From: DATJFQ01 sp035492775
Lineage (GTDB): Bacteria > Acidobacteriota > Vicinamibacteria > Vicinamibacterales > 2-12-FULL-66-21
Length of the DNA stretch: 64,000 bases
Direction of reading: 5' to 3'
Assembly (NCBI GenBank): GCA_035492775.1
Contig: DATJIW010000097.1
Coordinates: forward strand, 1 to 64,000
Translations under genes and position numbers: made by a program
Notes under the pieces: generated by a model
Seen by the model: the letters and a program-made list of their open reading frames with translations, nothing else
Database searches by the model: none
Told to the model about the DNA's origin: nothing
In this document: positions 44,320 to 53,467 of the stretch, in pieces
How positions within the stretch are numbered: the stretch's first letter is position 1
Layout of the letters: each line of letters opens with the position of its first letter

Positions 44320-45714
44320 CTACGGCGCTTTTCGACCGACGCCGATCAAACTCAGTCCGCGGCCCAATTTCATCGCCTCGATCACTTTCGCCAGCGGCAG
44401 CAGGACCTCGAATGCGCGCATCTGACGTGGATTCAGGTCGCGGCGCCCGAGCTTCTTGTTCAGCCACCAGCCGGGGACGCCCATCCTGTTGAACTCCTCC
44501 ATCGAGACGATCTCGAAGCCTGCCGTCTGCATCTTCGTGTGCAGTTCTACCTGCGTGTACCGACGTTCATGGCCAATCGCGGCGTCACACGGCCCGTACA
44601 ACGACGGATGCGCCGGAACGAGGATGATTGCGTGACCGCCGGGCTCGAGGAGATCGTAGTACGCGCGCAAGACGGTTTCGTCCCCCGCGATGTGCTCCAG
44701 GACGTTGAGGCAGACGATCGTGTCGATCCGTTCCGGCTTCAGCGTTTCATACGCCGCCCTGTCGGATAGATCGAACCGCTCCGCACGCAGATTCTCGAGG
44801 TGCCCGAGGCGCCACTGCATCATCTCCACGTAGAGTGGATCGTTGTCGAGGCACACCAGCCGCTCGCGGTCCAGCAGCAGCTCGGTGAAGTTTCCGATCC
44901 CGCATCCGGCTTCGAGCACGCGCTCACCGAGGTACCGGCGGAACTGGTCGAGAACCCACCGATTCAACCCCCGCGCGCGACGCATGCTCTGAAGGACGTA
45001 GTAGCCGTCGTGCGTCGTGAACCGATCGTCGACGAAGCGGAATTTCAGCAGGCTCCAGACGGCCGAAACGGCGTCCTTCCACCCGATGTTCTTCCCCTCC
45101 GCAACGGTCCGCCCGTGATAGCTGATGGGCACTTCGTACAAACGCACGTTCCACTGGGCGAGCCTCGTCGTCAGCTCCGGCTCGATGCCGAAACGATCGC
45201 TGTGCAGCGGGGTCTGCCGGAGGATGTCAGCCCTGACGGCCTTGTAACACGTCTCCATGTCCGTCAGGTTCGTGTCGTTGAGCACGTTGGTCAGCCACGT
45301 CAGGATTTTGTTGGCCACGGTGTGCCAGTACAGGAGGACCTTGCGCTGCGACGCGGACGCGAACCGCGATCCAAATACCGCGTCGGCTTTTCCCTGCAGG
45401 ATCGGAGCGATCAACGCTGGGTAGTCGTTCGGGTCGTACTCGAGATCGGAGTCCTGGATGATGGCGAGGTCACCCCGCATCTCCGCGATCGCCCGGCGGA
45501 TTGCCGCCCCCTTTCCCTGATTGACCGGCTGGCGGAATACACGCACGCGGGAATCCGCAGCCGCGATGCTCTCGAGGATTTCCACGGATTTGTCGCGGCT
45601 CCCGTCGTCGACGCAGACGACTTCGAGCGGAACGGCGACAGGACTCGCAAGGACCCGCGCCAGAATGGTCCTGAGCGTGCGCGCCTCGTTGTAAACGGGC
45701 ATCAAAACGCTCAA
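44320..45714 (-). CDS. Fusion of GT2 glycosyltransferase and SAM methyltransferase
   Basis: The 464-residue protein joins a family 2 glycosyltransferase (about 1-230) to a class I methyltransferase (about 255-450). The GT2 part has the VVCVDDGSRD nucleotide motif, the DSDLEYDP DxD region and ISYHGRT near residue 205, and resembles dolichol-phosphate mannosyltransferases. The methyltransferase has VLEAGCGIGNFTELLL (motif I) and CLNVLEHI (motif II). It probably moves a sugar to a polyprenyl carrier and methylates the same or a related product, which is inference. TTG 45714 is the start used; no ribosome site is clear. Confidence 0.88.
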   Translation of the reverse strand: MSVLMPVYNEARTLRTILARVLASPVAVPLEVVCVDDGSRDKSVEILESIAAADSRVRVFRQPVNQGKGAAIRRAIAEMRGDLAIIQDSDLEYDPNDYPALIAPILQGKADAVFGSRFASASQRKVLLYWHTVANKILTWLTNVLNDTNLTDMETCYKAVRADILRQTPLHSDRFGIEPELTTRLAQWNVRLYEVPISYHGRTVAEGKNIGWKDAVSAVWSLLKFRFVDDRFTTHDGYYVLQSMRRARGLNRWVLDQFRRYLGERVLEAGCGIGNFTELLLDRERLVCLDNDPLYVEMMQWRLGHLENLRAERFDLSDRAAYETLKPERIDTIVCLNVLEHIAGDETVLRAYYDLLEPGGHAIILVPAHPSLYGPCDAAIGHERRYTQVELHTKMQTAGFEIVSMEEFNRMGVPGWWLNKKLGRRDLNPRQMRAFEVLLPLAKVIEAMKLGRGLSLIGVGRKAP

Positions 45715-45818
45715 CAGCTTTACGTCAGTAGCCAGGGATGAATCTCCAGATGCGGGCGGTCGGGAGAGTTTACCGCGGACAATGCGGGACGCGACCGGTC
45801 AACCGTACCGGACGACGA

Positions 45819-46874
45819 TTACTTCGCCGGCCCAGTGGCCGCGGCGACGATCTCCTCCACTTTGCCATCGGCGACCAGATGTCCGAGCCGCTCTTCGTCG
45901 ATACCGCCGATGCGCCCGAGGAGGAAGCGATACGGCATTGCGTGCGAGGCCTCATGCCAGCGCGCCATTTCGACGAGCGACTCCATCGCCTCGCGCCGCA
46001 AATCGCGGAGCAGCGCCGGATCCTTCCGTTCGGTCAGGGCCGACAGGAGCAAACCGGCTTTGTTGCGATCCTCCCACGTGGCCGAGTTCAGCATCGCCAC
46101 GAACGGCGATGCGGGAATCCAGCGGCCTGCCGGCTGACCCGATGCGGCCAGCACCCACAGCGCGCGGATCGCATTGTTCCGCACGGTCGCGTCCGAATCA
46201 TGGCTGGCTTCCACGAGCGCCTGAATCGACGCATGGGACTGGTCTGCGTATCCGAGGAGATGCGCGGCGGCCTGTCGATCTTCCGGCACTCGGCAGCCGC
46301 TGAGGGCGGTTTCCAGCAGCGGCTCGTGCCCGACGGCGTAATCGCGCATCGCAAGCTGTCGTGCACGAAAGCCGGCGTTCTCCGACAGCGCGTATCCCTG
46401 CGAGTGATCTTCGGCCGTTTCGCCAGCGTCGATCGCCTTCTGCATCGCATCGATCGCTTGCCCGTACAAGTCGCGTGCGGCCTGCTCCAGGCACGACTTG
46501 CCCTTTGGCGGCTTCTCTCGGCGCACCGCTCGTGAATTCCGTCCGGCGAGCCCGATATACAGCAGCAGTCTGTGCTGATCATCGCAGCAGACGCCCGACA
46601 CGTCGGTCACCGGTTTGCCCGTGTGTGCCGTCACGACCGGATTGATGCGGATTTTCAGAAGATCGAAGTCCGCCTCGTTCAATGCGTCCCCGGACTTGAA
46701 AGGCAACGCGGCGCGGACCCCGGCGAGATCGACGCCGGACGTGCCGAAGAAATCAATGGCGCCAATCACGATGGAATCGGATTTCGAACGCGCCGATGCT
46801 GCCGCCGTACAGAGCAGACATGCGAGGACGATGACGGACGGGTACCATCCGCGCAGGCTGGCGATCTTCTTCAC
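45819..46874 (-). CDS. Secreted protein with POTRA-like domain and HEAT repeats
   Basis: The 351-residue precursor has a signal peptide (about 10-28). A POTRA-like domain follows (about 35-110, IGAIDFFGTSGVDLAGVRAALPFKSGD). A Cys-containing linker and six to seven HEAT-type helix pairs occupy about 140-345, for example VRNNAIRALWVLAASGQP and WEDRNKAGLLLSALTER. POTRA domains usually sit on outer-membrane assembly proteins, so a free one with HEAT repeats could be a periplasmic docking factor. This is inference. It is the first gene of the minus-strand run ending in the zinc-ribbon gene. Confidence 0.7.
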   Translation of the reverse strand: MKKIASLRGWYPSVIVLACLLCTAAASARSKSDSIVIGAIDFFGTSGVDLAGVRAALPFKSGDALNEADFDLLKIRINPVVTAHTGKPVTDVSGVCCDDQHRLLLYIGLAGRNSRAVRREKPPKGKSCLEQAARDLYGQAIDAMQKAIDAGETAEDHSQGYALSENAGFRARQLAMRDYAVGHEPLLETALSGCRVPEDRQAAAHLLGYADQSHASIQALVEASHDSDATVRNNAIRALWVLAASGQPAGRWIPASPFVAMLNSATWEDRNKAGLLLSALTERKDPALLRDLRREAMESLVEMARWHEASHAMPYRFLLGRIGGIDEERLGHLVADGKVEEIVAAATGPAK

Positions 46875-46906
46875 GGATGCTGGCGTGGGCGTGCTCTCAT
46901 GCGAGA

Positions 46907-46976
46907 TGCCGGGGCGAAAAATCGAACCCCCACTTTGGGGACCTTCGGATTCTAAGTCAGATCGCCTTCGCCGGCG
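46907..46976 (-). pseudogene. Degenerate tRNA-Leu copy
   Basis: Read on the minus strand, this 70-base stretch contains an anticodon arm CTGACTTAGAATCCG (one mismatch against the intact tRNA-Leu, and a TAG anticodon), a variable-arm-like GGTCCCCAAAGTGGGGG, TTCGATT, and an acceptor-like CCCCGGCA. The D arm is largely missing and the T stem pairs mostly through G-T wobbles. No CCA is encoded. It matches the intact tRNA-Leu 0.9 kb downstream in the same orientation. I read it as a decayed copy, not a functional tRNA. Confidence 0.6.
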
Positions 46977-47126
46977 ACTTGTTCCGCTGTCCGGTTCTGC
47001 TGCATAAAGGCCCTGCGGTGTTTTGCCAGCCGTCGTACCTTGTATACGGCCGGTACAAACGTCGAGCGTACGGAGCGCCGTCTGGTGTAAACGGGCGTGT
47101 CACGGCTTTTGCTGCGCGTCTGAGAG

Positions 47127-47489
47127 ATGACACGGGACGAATTCATGTATCGCCAACTGCTTTCGTGGGTCCTCGACGCGTGGTCCGCGGCTGTGGCGTT
47201 CGAGGACAGCCCGAACGAACAGTTCGGCCGTTTCGAACACGCACTCGAAATGCTGGTCGGGCTCGTGGACGATGAATTCGTGGAACGCACGAGCAGGCTT
47301 CTCCGCCGACTCTCTTCTGACCGCAGCATGCCAGCAAACGATGTGAGCGACTTATATCGCGAAGTAGAGGGGCTGGTGATCGCGACACTCGAGACCGGAG
47401 ACCAATTTGTGGCTTCCCGCGCCGAGATGCTTCGCTCCTACCGCGGTCCGGCGCTCCCGTGGAGGGAACCAGAGGAACGAGTGGGATGA
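47127..47489 (+). CDS. Small hypothetical protein between tRNA-Leu and its remnant
   Basis: The 120-residue frame is helical and acidic (FEDSPNEQFGRFEHALEMLVGLVDDEFVERTSR), with no signal peptide or membrane segment. It starts at ATG 47127 with AGAG nearby. It sits between the decayed and intact tRNA-Leu copies, a place where integrated elements leave remnants. No family was recognised. Confidence 0.45.
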   Translation: MTRDEFMYRQLLSWVLDAWSAAVAFEDSPNEQFGRFEHALEMLVGLVDDEFVERTSRLLRRLSSDRSMPANDVSDLYREVEGLVIATLETGDQFVASRAEMLRSYRGPALPWREPEERVG

Positions 47490-47597
47490 AGGGACGGCTG
47501 AATCGGGATCGTGAAACACACTCGCCCGCTGCAGCGCGGCCCAATGCCAGCGTCCGGAACGGCTTAGCTTCGGTTGCACGCCGGAGTTGCCGATACG

Positions 47598-47837
47598 ATG
47601 TTCGTGGCCAAGAGGCGAGAGGAAAGCTACGAGGCTCGCTTAACGGCAGAACTGCGCGAGTTGATCGAACAGACTCGCCATTTGCGTGAGCAACTGCGCC
47701 AGACGTTAGCCTCCCGGGGTAACCGCGCTCCACTCAGACAGCGGATCCGCGCGGAAGCCTGGCCGAGAGAGCGGCGACAGTCTTCGCTGGATCGGCGGAG
47801 AACAGCCCGGCACGGACCGGATCGGCGACACACCTGA
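47598..47837 (+). CDS. Small basic coiled-coil hypothetical protein
   Basis: The 79-residue frame from ATG 47598 contains a charged helix (EARLTAELRELIEQTRHLREQLRQT) and an Arg-rich tail. Codon content does not clearly mark it as coding, and its tail looks like ordinary GC-rich sequence. A longer frame starts at 47574. It lies between the previous frame and tRNA-Leu. Treat as tentative. Confidence 0.3.
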   Translation: MFVAKRREESYEARLTAELRELIEQTRHLREQLRQTLASRGNRAPLRQRIRAEAWPRERRQSSLDRRRTARHGPDRRHT

Positions 47838-47906
47838 TCCTGTCGAACCCGACGTCTCGTCGTCCGCTTCCACATGCTCGCAACCGCTTGAGGGTAAGAG
47901 TGTTGC

Positions 47907-47996
47907 TGGTGCCGGGGGTGGGAATCGAACCCACACGATCCTTTTGAGATCTTCGGATTTTAAGTCCGATGCGTCTGCCAGTTTCGCCACCCCGGC
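47907..47996 (-). tRNA. tRNA-Leu (anticodon UAA)
   Basis: On the minus strand the 90-base gene has acceptor GCCGGGG paired with CCCCGGC, D-arm GGCGAAACTGGCAGACGC, anticodon stem TCGGA/TCCGA with loop CTTAAAA (anticodon at 47962-47960), a long variable arm as in all tRNA-Leu, T-arm GTGGG-TTCGATT-CCCAC, and an encoded CCA end. All helices pair well. Confidence 0.97.
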
Positions 47997-48116
47997 ACAG
48001 CCCGGATTGTCCCATATTGGTCTCTCGTCCGCCCGTGCGCCAATGCGGGTCGCTGACTCACTGCGATCCCGCCCGCGCGATGAAACATGCGGCACCCTGA
48101 TACCGTCTTGGGTCCC

Positions 48117-50546
48117 ATGGACGCCCTGCGGCTCGAGATCCGCTATGCCATCCGCAGCCTGACCCGCCACTCCGCTTTGTCGGCGATCGCCGTATTGACG
48201 CTGGCCGTGGGCGTGGGCGCGAACACCGTCGCCTTCTCCGCGCTGGATGCCCTGCTCTCGCATCCCTTCGCATTCCCGCATGTTGATCGGCTCGGGTGGG
48301 TGATGCTGAAGGGCCCGAACAGCCAGGATGGCCAGTTGTCGGCGAGCGAATTCGAAGACCTGCGGCGTACGAGCCGCGCCTTCGACAGCGTTGCGGCGTC
48401 GGCAGGCGTGACCCTGGCGGTCGAGACAGACGGTCACGCCGAACAGATCTTTGCATCGCTGGTCTCACCCCACTTCTTCGAGGCGATCGATGCGCACGCC
48501 GAAGTCGGGAGAACGCTGCAATCGGACGACGCTGCCGCCGTCGTGGAGATTCCAGGCGTCATCAGCCATCGATTCTGGAGCAAGACGCTCAACGGATCCG
48601 CAATCGACGGCAGAACACTGAAGATCGGCGGGAGGCTCGTATCCATCGTCGGCGTGATGCCCGACACCTTTCAGGGACCGACGGGCGTCTATGCACCAGA
48701 GATCTGGCTGCCGCTCGATCGCCTCGACGTGCTCGGCGTCGCCGGTGACATCCGGAGGCCCGAGTATGAGTGGCTTGGCGTGTTCGCGCGGCTTGCGCCC
48801 GGCGCCAACCTCACGCAGGCGCAAACGGAGCTCGCCGGCTATGCAGCGCGCTGGAAACTGGCATCCCCGGCCACCCGCAACAGCCGCACGTTCAACCTCA
48901 GGTTCTATCCCATGCGCGACGGCCATCCCGAACTCCAGCAGATTGCGCCTTATGCCTGGCTAACGATGGCGATCGTGGGTGTCGTGCTGCTGCTCGCCTG
49001 TTTCAACGTGACTACCCTTCTCCTGACCCGCGCGAGCGAGCGACGGCGCGAAATCAGCATTCGGATGGCGCTCGGGTCCGGCCGCGCACGCGTCGTTCGT
49101 GGACTGCTGATCGAAGGGCTCCTCATGGCGGCCGTAAGCGGCCTGGCCGCGCTCGTGCTGGCCGCATGGAGCGAACAGCTGCTTGGCGTGTTCGCCCTGC
49201 CCGCGCCCGTTCCGCAACGCCTCCGGATGGCAATCGACGCCCGGCTCGTCGAGTTCACCGGCGTGATGGTGCTGGTCGCGGGCGTGTTGCCGGCGCTCCT
49301 GCCAGCGCTTCACGCGACGGGCCGCAGGATCAGCCAATCCATGCGGACGGAGGCTGCCTTTGGGAACGGACGGCCGTCCAGGATCGCCAATGCGTTCGTG
49401 ATCGCGCAAATCGCCGGGTCCACGCTCTTCCTGGCTGTTGCCCTGCTCTGCGTGCGGAGCTTCGCCGTTGCGGCGGCTTTCAACCCCGGATTCGATGTCG
49501 ATCATGTCGTGGTCGCGAATCTCGATCCGATGCATTTCGGGATGGATGTGCCTCGCACGCGTGTCCTGCTCGACGCGTTGCTTCAGCAGCTGTCGACGGC
49601 GCCCGCAATCGCGCAGATTGCTGCCGCCGACCGCGTGCCCTTCTCGGTCGGTTACCCGCACACCGAGGCCGTGGCCGCACCCGGGGAGGCCTGCGCCGAG
49701 ACCGGTTGCCGTCCGGTCCTCACCTATGCGGTGACATCAGGTCACTTCGGCGCGCTTGGTATGCGCATCGTGAACGGCCGCGAACTGACGCCGGCAGAAG
49801 TTCGTGCAGGTTCCGCGGTCGTCATCAACGAAGCGCTTGCGATGGCACGCTTCCCGGAAGGTCACGCCGTCGGGCAGACGCTCATGATCGGGCGTCCCGC
49901 GCGAACGGTTCTAGTAGCGGGAGTCGTGACGAACGTCAACCAGTATCGACTGGGTGAACCGTCGACACCGGTGCTGTATCGTGCGCTCACAGACGCCGAT
50001 CTCGCCCATGGCTTCGCCCTTGTCGCCCGCGCGTCCGACGATCCCCGCGCAGCAGTCGTTGCCTTGCGCGACGCGATCGGTTCGGCCGCTCCTGGCATCC
50101 CTGCCGGCTCAATCGAGCGCATGCGCGACCGTCTCGCGTTGCCGCTCTGGCCATATCGGACTGGCGCTGAATTCTTCCTGGCGTGCGGCGCGCTCGCGCT
50201 GCTGCTGGCAACAGTCGGATTGTTCGGCTCCACGTACTTCACGGTCCGCCGGCGAACGCGCGAGTTCGGCATCCGCATTGCGGTCGGCGCGCGCCCGCGC
50301 GATGTCATGCGGCAGGTCCTTGGTGAAGGATTACGTCTCAGCGTGCCGGGTGCCGCGCTGGGCTTGACCGCGGCGCTCATCGCGGGCCGTCTGCTGTCGC
50401 GTCTGCTCTACGGCGTGAGCCCATTGGATCTTCTCAGCTTCGGGGGAGCGGCCGCGATCCAGACTGCCGTTGCCGTCATCGCGTGCGTGCTGCCGGCGCG
50501 TCGCGCTACTCAGACCGACCCGGTGACAGTTCTCAAGAGCGACTGA
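48117..50546 (+). CDS. ADOP-family permease
   Basis: The 809-residue protein starts MDALRLEIRYAIRSLTRHSALSAIAVLTLAVGVGAN, the usual ADOP opening. I preferred ATG 48117 to an upstream in-frame start at 48087. It has two MacB-type modules with helices at about 18-40, 280-400 and 690-800. Core motifs are TLLLTRASERRREISIRMALGSGRARVV and RRRTREFGIRIAVGARPRDV. It is divergent from tRNA-Leu. The module following the first core ends in a periplasmic domain like those of the other four ADOP proteins here. No ATPase is adjacent. Confidence 0.9.
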   Translation: MDALRLEIRYAIRSLTRHSALSAIAVLTLAVGVGANTVAFSALDALLSHPFAFPHVDRLGWVMLKGPNSQDGQLSASEFEDLRRTSRAFDSVAASAGVTLAVETDGHAEQIFASLVSPHFFEAIDAHAEVGRTLQSDDAAAVVEIPGVISHRFWSKTLNGSAIDGRTLKIGGRLVSIVGVMPDTFQGPTGVYAPEIWLPLDRLDVLGVAGDIRRPEYEWLGVFARLAPGANLTQAQTELAGYAARWKLASPATRNSRTFNLRFYPMRDGHPELQQIAPYAWLTMAIVGVVLLLACFNVTTLLLTRASERRREISIRMALGSGRARVVRGLLIEGLLMAAVSGLAALVLAAWSEQLLGVFALPAPVPQRLRMAIDARLVEFTGVMVLVAGVLPALLPALHATGRRISQSMRTEAAFGNGRPSRIANAFVIAQIAGSTLFLAVALLCVRSFAVAAAFNPGFDVDHVVVANLDPMHFGMDVPRTRVLLDALLQQLSTAPAIAQIAAADRVPFSVGYPHTEAVAAPGEACAETGCRPVLTYAVTSGHFGALGMRIVNGRELTPAEVRAGSAVVINEALAMARFPEGHAVGQTLMIGRPARTVLVAGVVTNVNQYRLGEPSTPVLYRALTDADLAHGFALVARASDDPRAAVVALRDAIGSAAPGIPAGSIERMRDRLALPLWPYRTGAEFFLACGALALLLATVGLFGSTYFTVRRRTREFGIRIAVGARPRDVMRQVLGEGLRLSVPGAALGLTAALIAGRLLSRLLYGVSPLDLLSFGGAAAIQTAVAVIACVLPARRATQTDPVTVLKSD

Positions 50547-50560
50547 CTTTCCCGAGATCC

Positions 50561-50630
50561 CGCTTGCCGCTTGCCGGTTGCCGGACCGGAGCCTCGAGAC
50601 TGGTAAATGGAAACTGGCAACTGGAACTGG
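50561..50630. repeat. Tandem simple-sequence block
   Basis: CGCTTGCCGCTTGCCGGTTGCCGG (50561-50584) contains three imperfect copies of a CGCTTGC-type heptamer. It is followed by ACTGG/AAACTGG/CAACTGG/AACTGG units to 50630. It lies just after the ADOP stop and before the REC-PilZ gene. The second half resembles part of the block at 25778-25880. Confidence 0.65.
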
Positions 50631-50787
50631 TTCAGGCGCTATACCGTTTCAGAACTCGCCCCCACCTGACGGTTCCGTCTCCGCGTTGCGCCAGACCTAC
50701 CGGAAATCCTCGAAAATCTGCGTCCCGTCCACGGCACCCGAGTTGCTCTGCCGACGTGTGGACCCGTCCGCAAAGGCAGCCGCCGCC

Positions 50788-51459
50788 ATGAAATGCCCGT
50801 ATCGCATCCTCGTCATCGACGACGACGAGCACGCCCTGATTGGCATGTCCGAACTGCTCTGCGACCAGGGACATGACGTCACGGCCGCGAGCACGTACGA
50901 CGAAGCCAAGGCGGCGCTCGCCGGGGCAGCGTTCGACTTGCTCGTCACCGACGTGCACCTTCGCGCGTACAACGGACTCCATCTCGTGATGCACAGCCGC
51001 GCCGCTCATCCCGAGATGGCCGTCGTCATCACCACGGGATACGACGAACCGGCGCTCTCGCTCGAAGCGAGCCGCTACAACGCGCGCTTCGTGAAGAAGC
51101 CGATCCATCCCGAGGAGTTTCTGAGGACGATCGACGACGCGCTCGGCACGGTACGGCGCCAGCGGCGCTGGCCGCGCAAGCGCGTCGACGGCGGGTTCCG
51201 CGTGACGGCCGGCGGCCGGCCTGCGGCTGTCGTGGACGTCTCGTATGGAGGCCTGCGCCTCGAACTTCAGCAAGGCGAGCCGCTGCCGCCGACGTTCGAC
51301 GTCGAAATGGCGAGCATCGGATTGCACCTGATGGTGGAACCCGTCTGGGCCGCCGTGATCCCGCAGACCGGGACTACGATCTGCGGCGCGGCGCTGACGG
51401 AGCACGAAACTCCGGCGGCCGAAGCCTGGCACGCCATCGTCGATCGGCTGAACACGTGA
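50788..51459 (+). CDS. Receiver-PilZ protein
   Basis: The 223-residue protein has a receiver domain (about 5-125: DDDEH, phospho-acceptor D in LLVTDVHL, T in VITTGYD, K in FVKKPIH) and a PilZ-like domain (about 130-220). That domain has RRQRRWPRKRVDGGF with the RxxxR c-di-GMP loop and DVSYGGLRLEL resembling the (D/N)xSxxG motif. It would couple a two-component signal to c-di-GMP. The ATG at 50788 was chosen because the longer upstream frame is not receiver sequence. No kinase is adjacent. Confidence 0.85.
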   Translation: MKCPYRILVIDDDEHALIGMSELLCDQGHDVTAASTYDEAKAALAGAAFDLLVTDVHLRAYNGLHLVMHSRAAHPEMAVVITTGYDEPALSLEASRYNARFVKKPIHPEEFLRTIDDALGTVRRQRRWPRKRVDGGFRVTAGGRPAAVVDVSYGGLRLELQQGEPLPPTFDVEMASIGLHLMVEPVWAAVIPQTGTTICGAALTEHETPAAEAWHAIVDRLNT

Positions 51460-51499
51460 GTTGGTGATTCCCCAGCGCCGTTGCTACAGTAGCGGCGCC

Positions 51500-53086
51500 A
51501 TGATCAAGCATCTTGCCGCCGCCGGGCTGGCCGCCGCACTGCTGCAGGCCGCCGCTCCTCCCCAGGCACCGTTTCCGCTCGAAGAAGCCACCGCCGCACA
51601 GTTGCAGGACTGGATGACGTCGGGACGCTACACCGCCCGGCAAATCGCGCAGCTGTACCTCGATCGCATCGAACAGATCGACCGGCAGGGTCCCTCGCTG
51701 CGCTCGGTGATCGAGGTCAATCCCGACGCGCTCACGATCGCCGACGCGCTGGACAAGGAGCGCGCCGAAAAAGGTCCGCGCGGGCCGCTTCACGGCATTC
51801 CCATCCTGATCAAAGACAACATCGACACCGGCGATCGGATGTCGACGACCGCCGGGTCGCTGGCGCTCGAAGGCTCCCATCCCCTGCACGACGCGTTCGT
51901 GGTTACGCGGCTGCGCGAGGCCGGAGTCGTCATCCTCGGCAAGACGAACCTGAGTGAATGGGCGAACTTCCGGTCGACGCGATCGACGAGCGGCTGGAGC
52001 GGACGCGGCGGACTCGTGAAGAACCCGTACGCACTCGACCGCAACGCCTGCGGATCGAGTTCCGGAACCGGCGTCGCGATCGCGGCGAATCTCGCCGCGA
52101 TCGGAATAGGCACCGAAACCGACGGCTCCATCGTCTGTCCGTCGGGGACGAACGGACTGGTCGGGATCAAGCCCACCGTCGGACTCGTCAGCCGTTCGGG
52201 CATCATCCCGATCTCACACTCGCAGGACACGGCGGGTCCGATGGCTAGAACCGTCGCAGACGCGGCGTTGCTCCTCGGCGCAATGACCGGCGTGGACCGC
52301 GCCGACGCCGCCAGTCCGGCAAGCGCGTCGCATGCCGCCCGCGACTATACGAAAGCGCTCGACGCGAACGCACTGAAGGGCGCGCGCATCGGCGTCGCGC
52401 GAAAGCAGTACTTCGGCTACAGCAGCGTCACCGACGCGATCACCGAGAAGGCGATCGCGGACATGAAGGCCGCCGGAGCGGCCATCGTCGATCCCGCTGA
52501 CATTCCGACGGCGTCGAAAACGGACTCGTGTGAGAACGAAGTCCTGCAGACCGAGTTCAAAGCCGACATCGCCAAGTACCTGGCATCGCTCGGGCCGTCG
52601 GCGCAGCGGAAGACGCTCGCGGATCTCATCGCGTTCAACGACGCGAACAAGGACCGCGAAATGCCGTACTTCGGCCAGGAAGTCTTTCTGCAGTCGCAGA
52701 AACGCGGAAGTCTGACCAGCCCCAAATACCTCGCGGCGCGCACCACCTGCCGCGCGCTCGCGCGGGCGCAGGGGATCGACTTCGTGCTCCGTCAGCACCG
52801 CCTCGATGCGATCGTCGCGCCAACGGGCGGCCCGGCATGGACGACGGATCTGGTCAACGGGGATCATTTCGGCGGAGCGAGTTCGACGCCCGCCGCCGTG
52901 GCAGGCTATCCGAGCATCACCGTACCGGCCGGGTACGCCTTCGGACTGCCGGTCGGCATCTCCTTCATGGGCACGGCATGGTCGGAATCGAGACTCATCG
53001 CGCTCGCGTTCGCGTACGAGCAGGCGACGAAACACCGGGTACCGCCGAAGTTTCTCCCTCGAGCTGCGCTCGAGGCAGAAAAATGA
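51500..53086 (+). CDS. Secreted amidase-signature hydrolase
   Basis: The 528-residue enzyme has a signal peptide (about 1-21) and an amidase-signature domain. The catalytic Lys lies in LIKDNID (about residue 105), and the Ser pair in GSSSGTGVAIAANLAAIGIGTETDGSI (about 180-207) completes the Ser-cisSer-Lys triad. Such secreted enzymes hydrolyse amides or peptides. The substrate is not predictable. I chose ATG 51500 because it directly starts the signal peptide. No neighbour shows an obvious pathway link. Confidence 0.92.
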   Translation: MIKHLAAAGLAAALLQAAAPPQAPFPLEEATAAQLQDWMTSGRYTARQIAQLYLDRIEQIDRQGPSLRSVIEVNPDALTIADALDKERAEKGPRGPLHGIPILIKDNIDTGDRMSTTAGSLALEGSHPLHDAFVVTRLREAGVVILGKTNLSEWANFRSTRSTSGWSGRGGLVKNPYALDRNACGSSSGTGVAIAANLAAIGIGTETDGSIVCPSGTNGLVGIKPTVGLVSRSGIIPISHSQDTAGPMARTVADAALLLGAMTGVDRADAASPASASHAARDYTKALDANALKGARIGVARKQYFGYSSVTDAITEKAIADMKAAGAAIVDPADIPTASKTDSCENEVLQTEFKADIAKYLASLGPSAQRKTLADLIAFNDANKDREMPYFGQEVFLQSQKRGSLTSPKYLAARTTCRALARAQGIDFVLRQHRLDAIVAPTGGPAWTTDLVNGDHFGGASSTPAAVAGYPSITVPAGYAFGLPVGISFMGTAWSESRLIALAFAYEQATKHRVPPKFLPRAALEAEK

Positions 53087-53113
53087 TTTCGGAGCTGCCG
53101 GAAATCCGTGCGC

Positions 53114-53464
53114 TCAGTGCACCGTAGCGCGCGGTACGGCCGCCGCGGCGATCACTCGCCGGACCATCGAATCGAGACGGTCCTGTTCGATCGCGAAGGG
53201 ACCCGCGACGGCAGCGCCCATCGGGATTTCGACCGCAATTACGACGCCGCCTTCGATCGGTTCCACGATCCAGCTGAAACCGCGCAGCGCGACGTGACCG
53301 GCGGGGTTGTCGGGATTCTTCACACGGTCGATCGCGCGGAGGATCTGCTCCAGCACGATCTTCACGTCGCGCTCCATCCAGGCGCGCGGCTCGATGCCGT
53401 GCTCGATGTGTTCCGTCACCGCATCGTTGCGCTCGCGGAGCACGACTTCGACGTTGTACGTCAT
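53114..53464 (-). CDS. Small conserved-looking protein of unknown function
   Basis: The 116-residue protein contains a helix (RAWMERDVKIVLEQILRAIDRVKNPD) flanked by two beta hairpins, including FSWIVEPIEGGVVIAVEIP. It has no signal or membrane segment. It ends the minus-strand run formed with the hydratase and thioredoxin genes, three bases after the hydratase stop. The fold might be a ligand-binding ferredoxin-like domain. I do not recognise a family. Confidence 0.6.
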   Translation of the reverse strand: MTYNVEVVLRERNDAVTEHIEHGIEPRAWMERDVKIVLEQILRAIDRVKNPDNPAGHVALRGFSWIVEPIEGGVVIAVEIPMGAAVAGPFAIEQDRLDSMVRRVIAAAAVPRATVH

Positions 53465-53467
53465 GAT

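Noticed and set aside
46907..46976. A second functional tRNA-Leu
   Set aside because: The D arm is missing, the T stem pairs mostly by wobble and no CCA is encoded; treated as a decayed copy.
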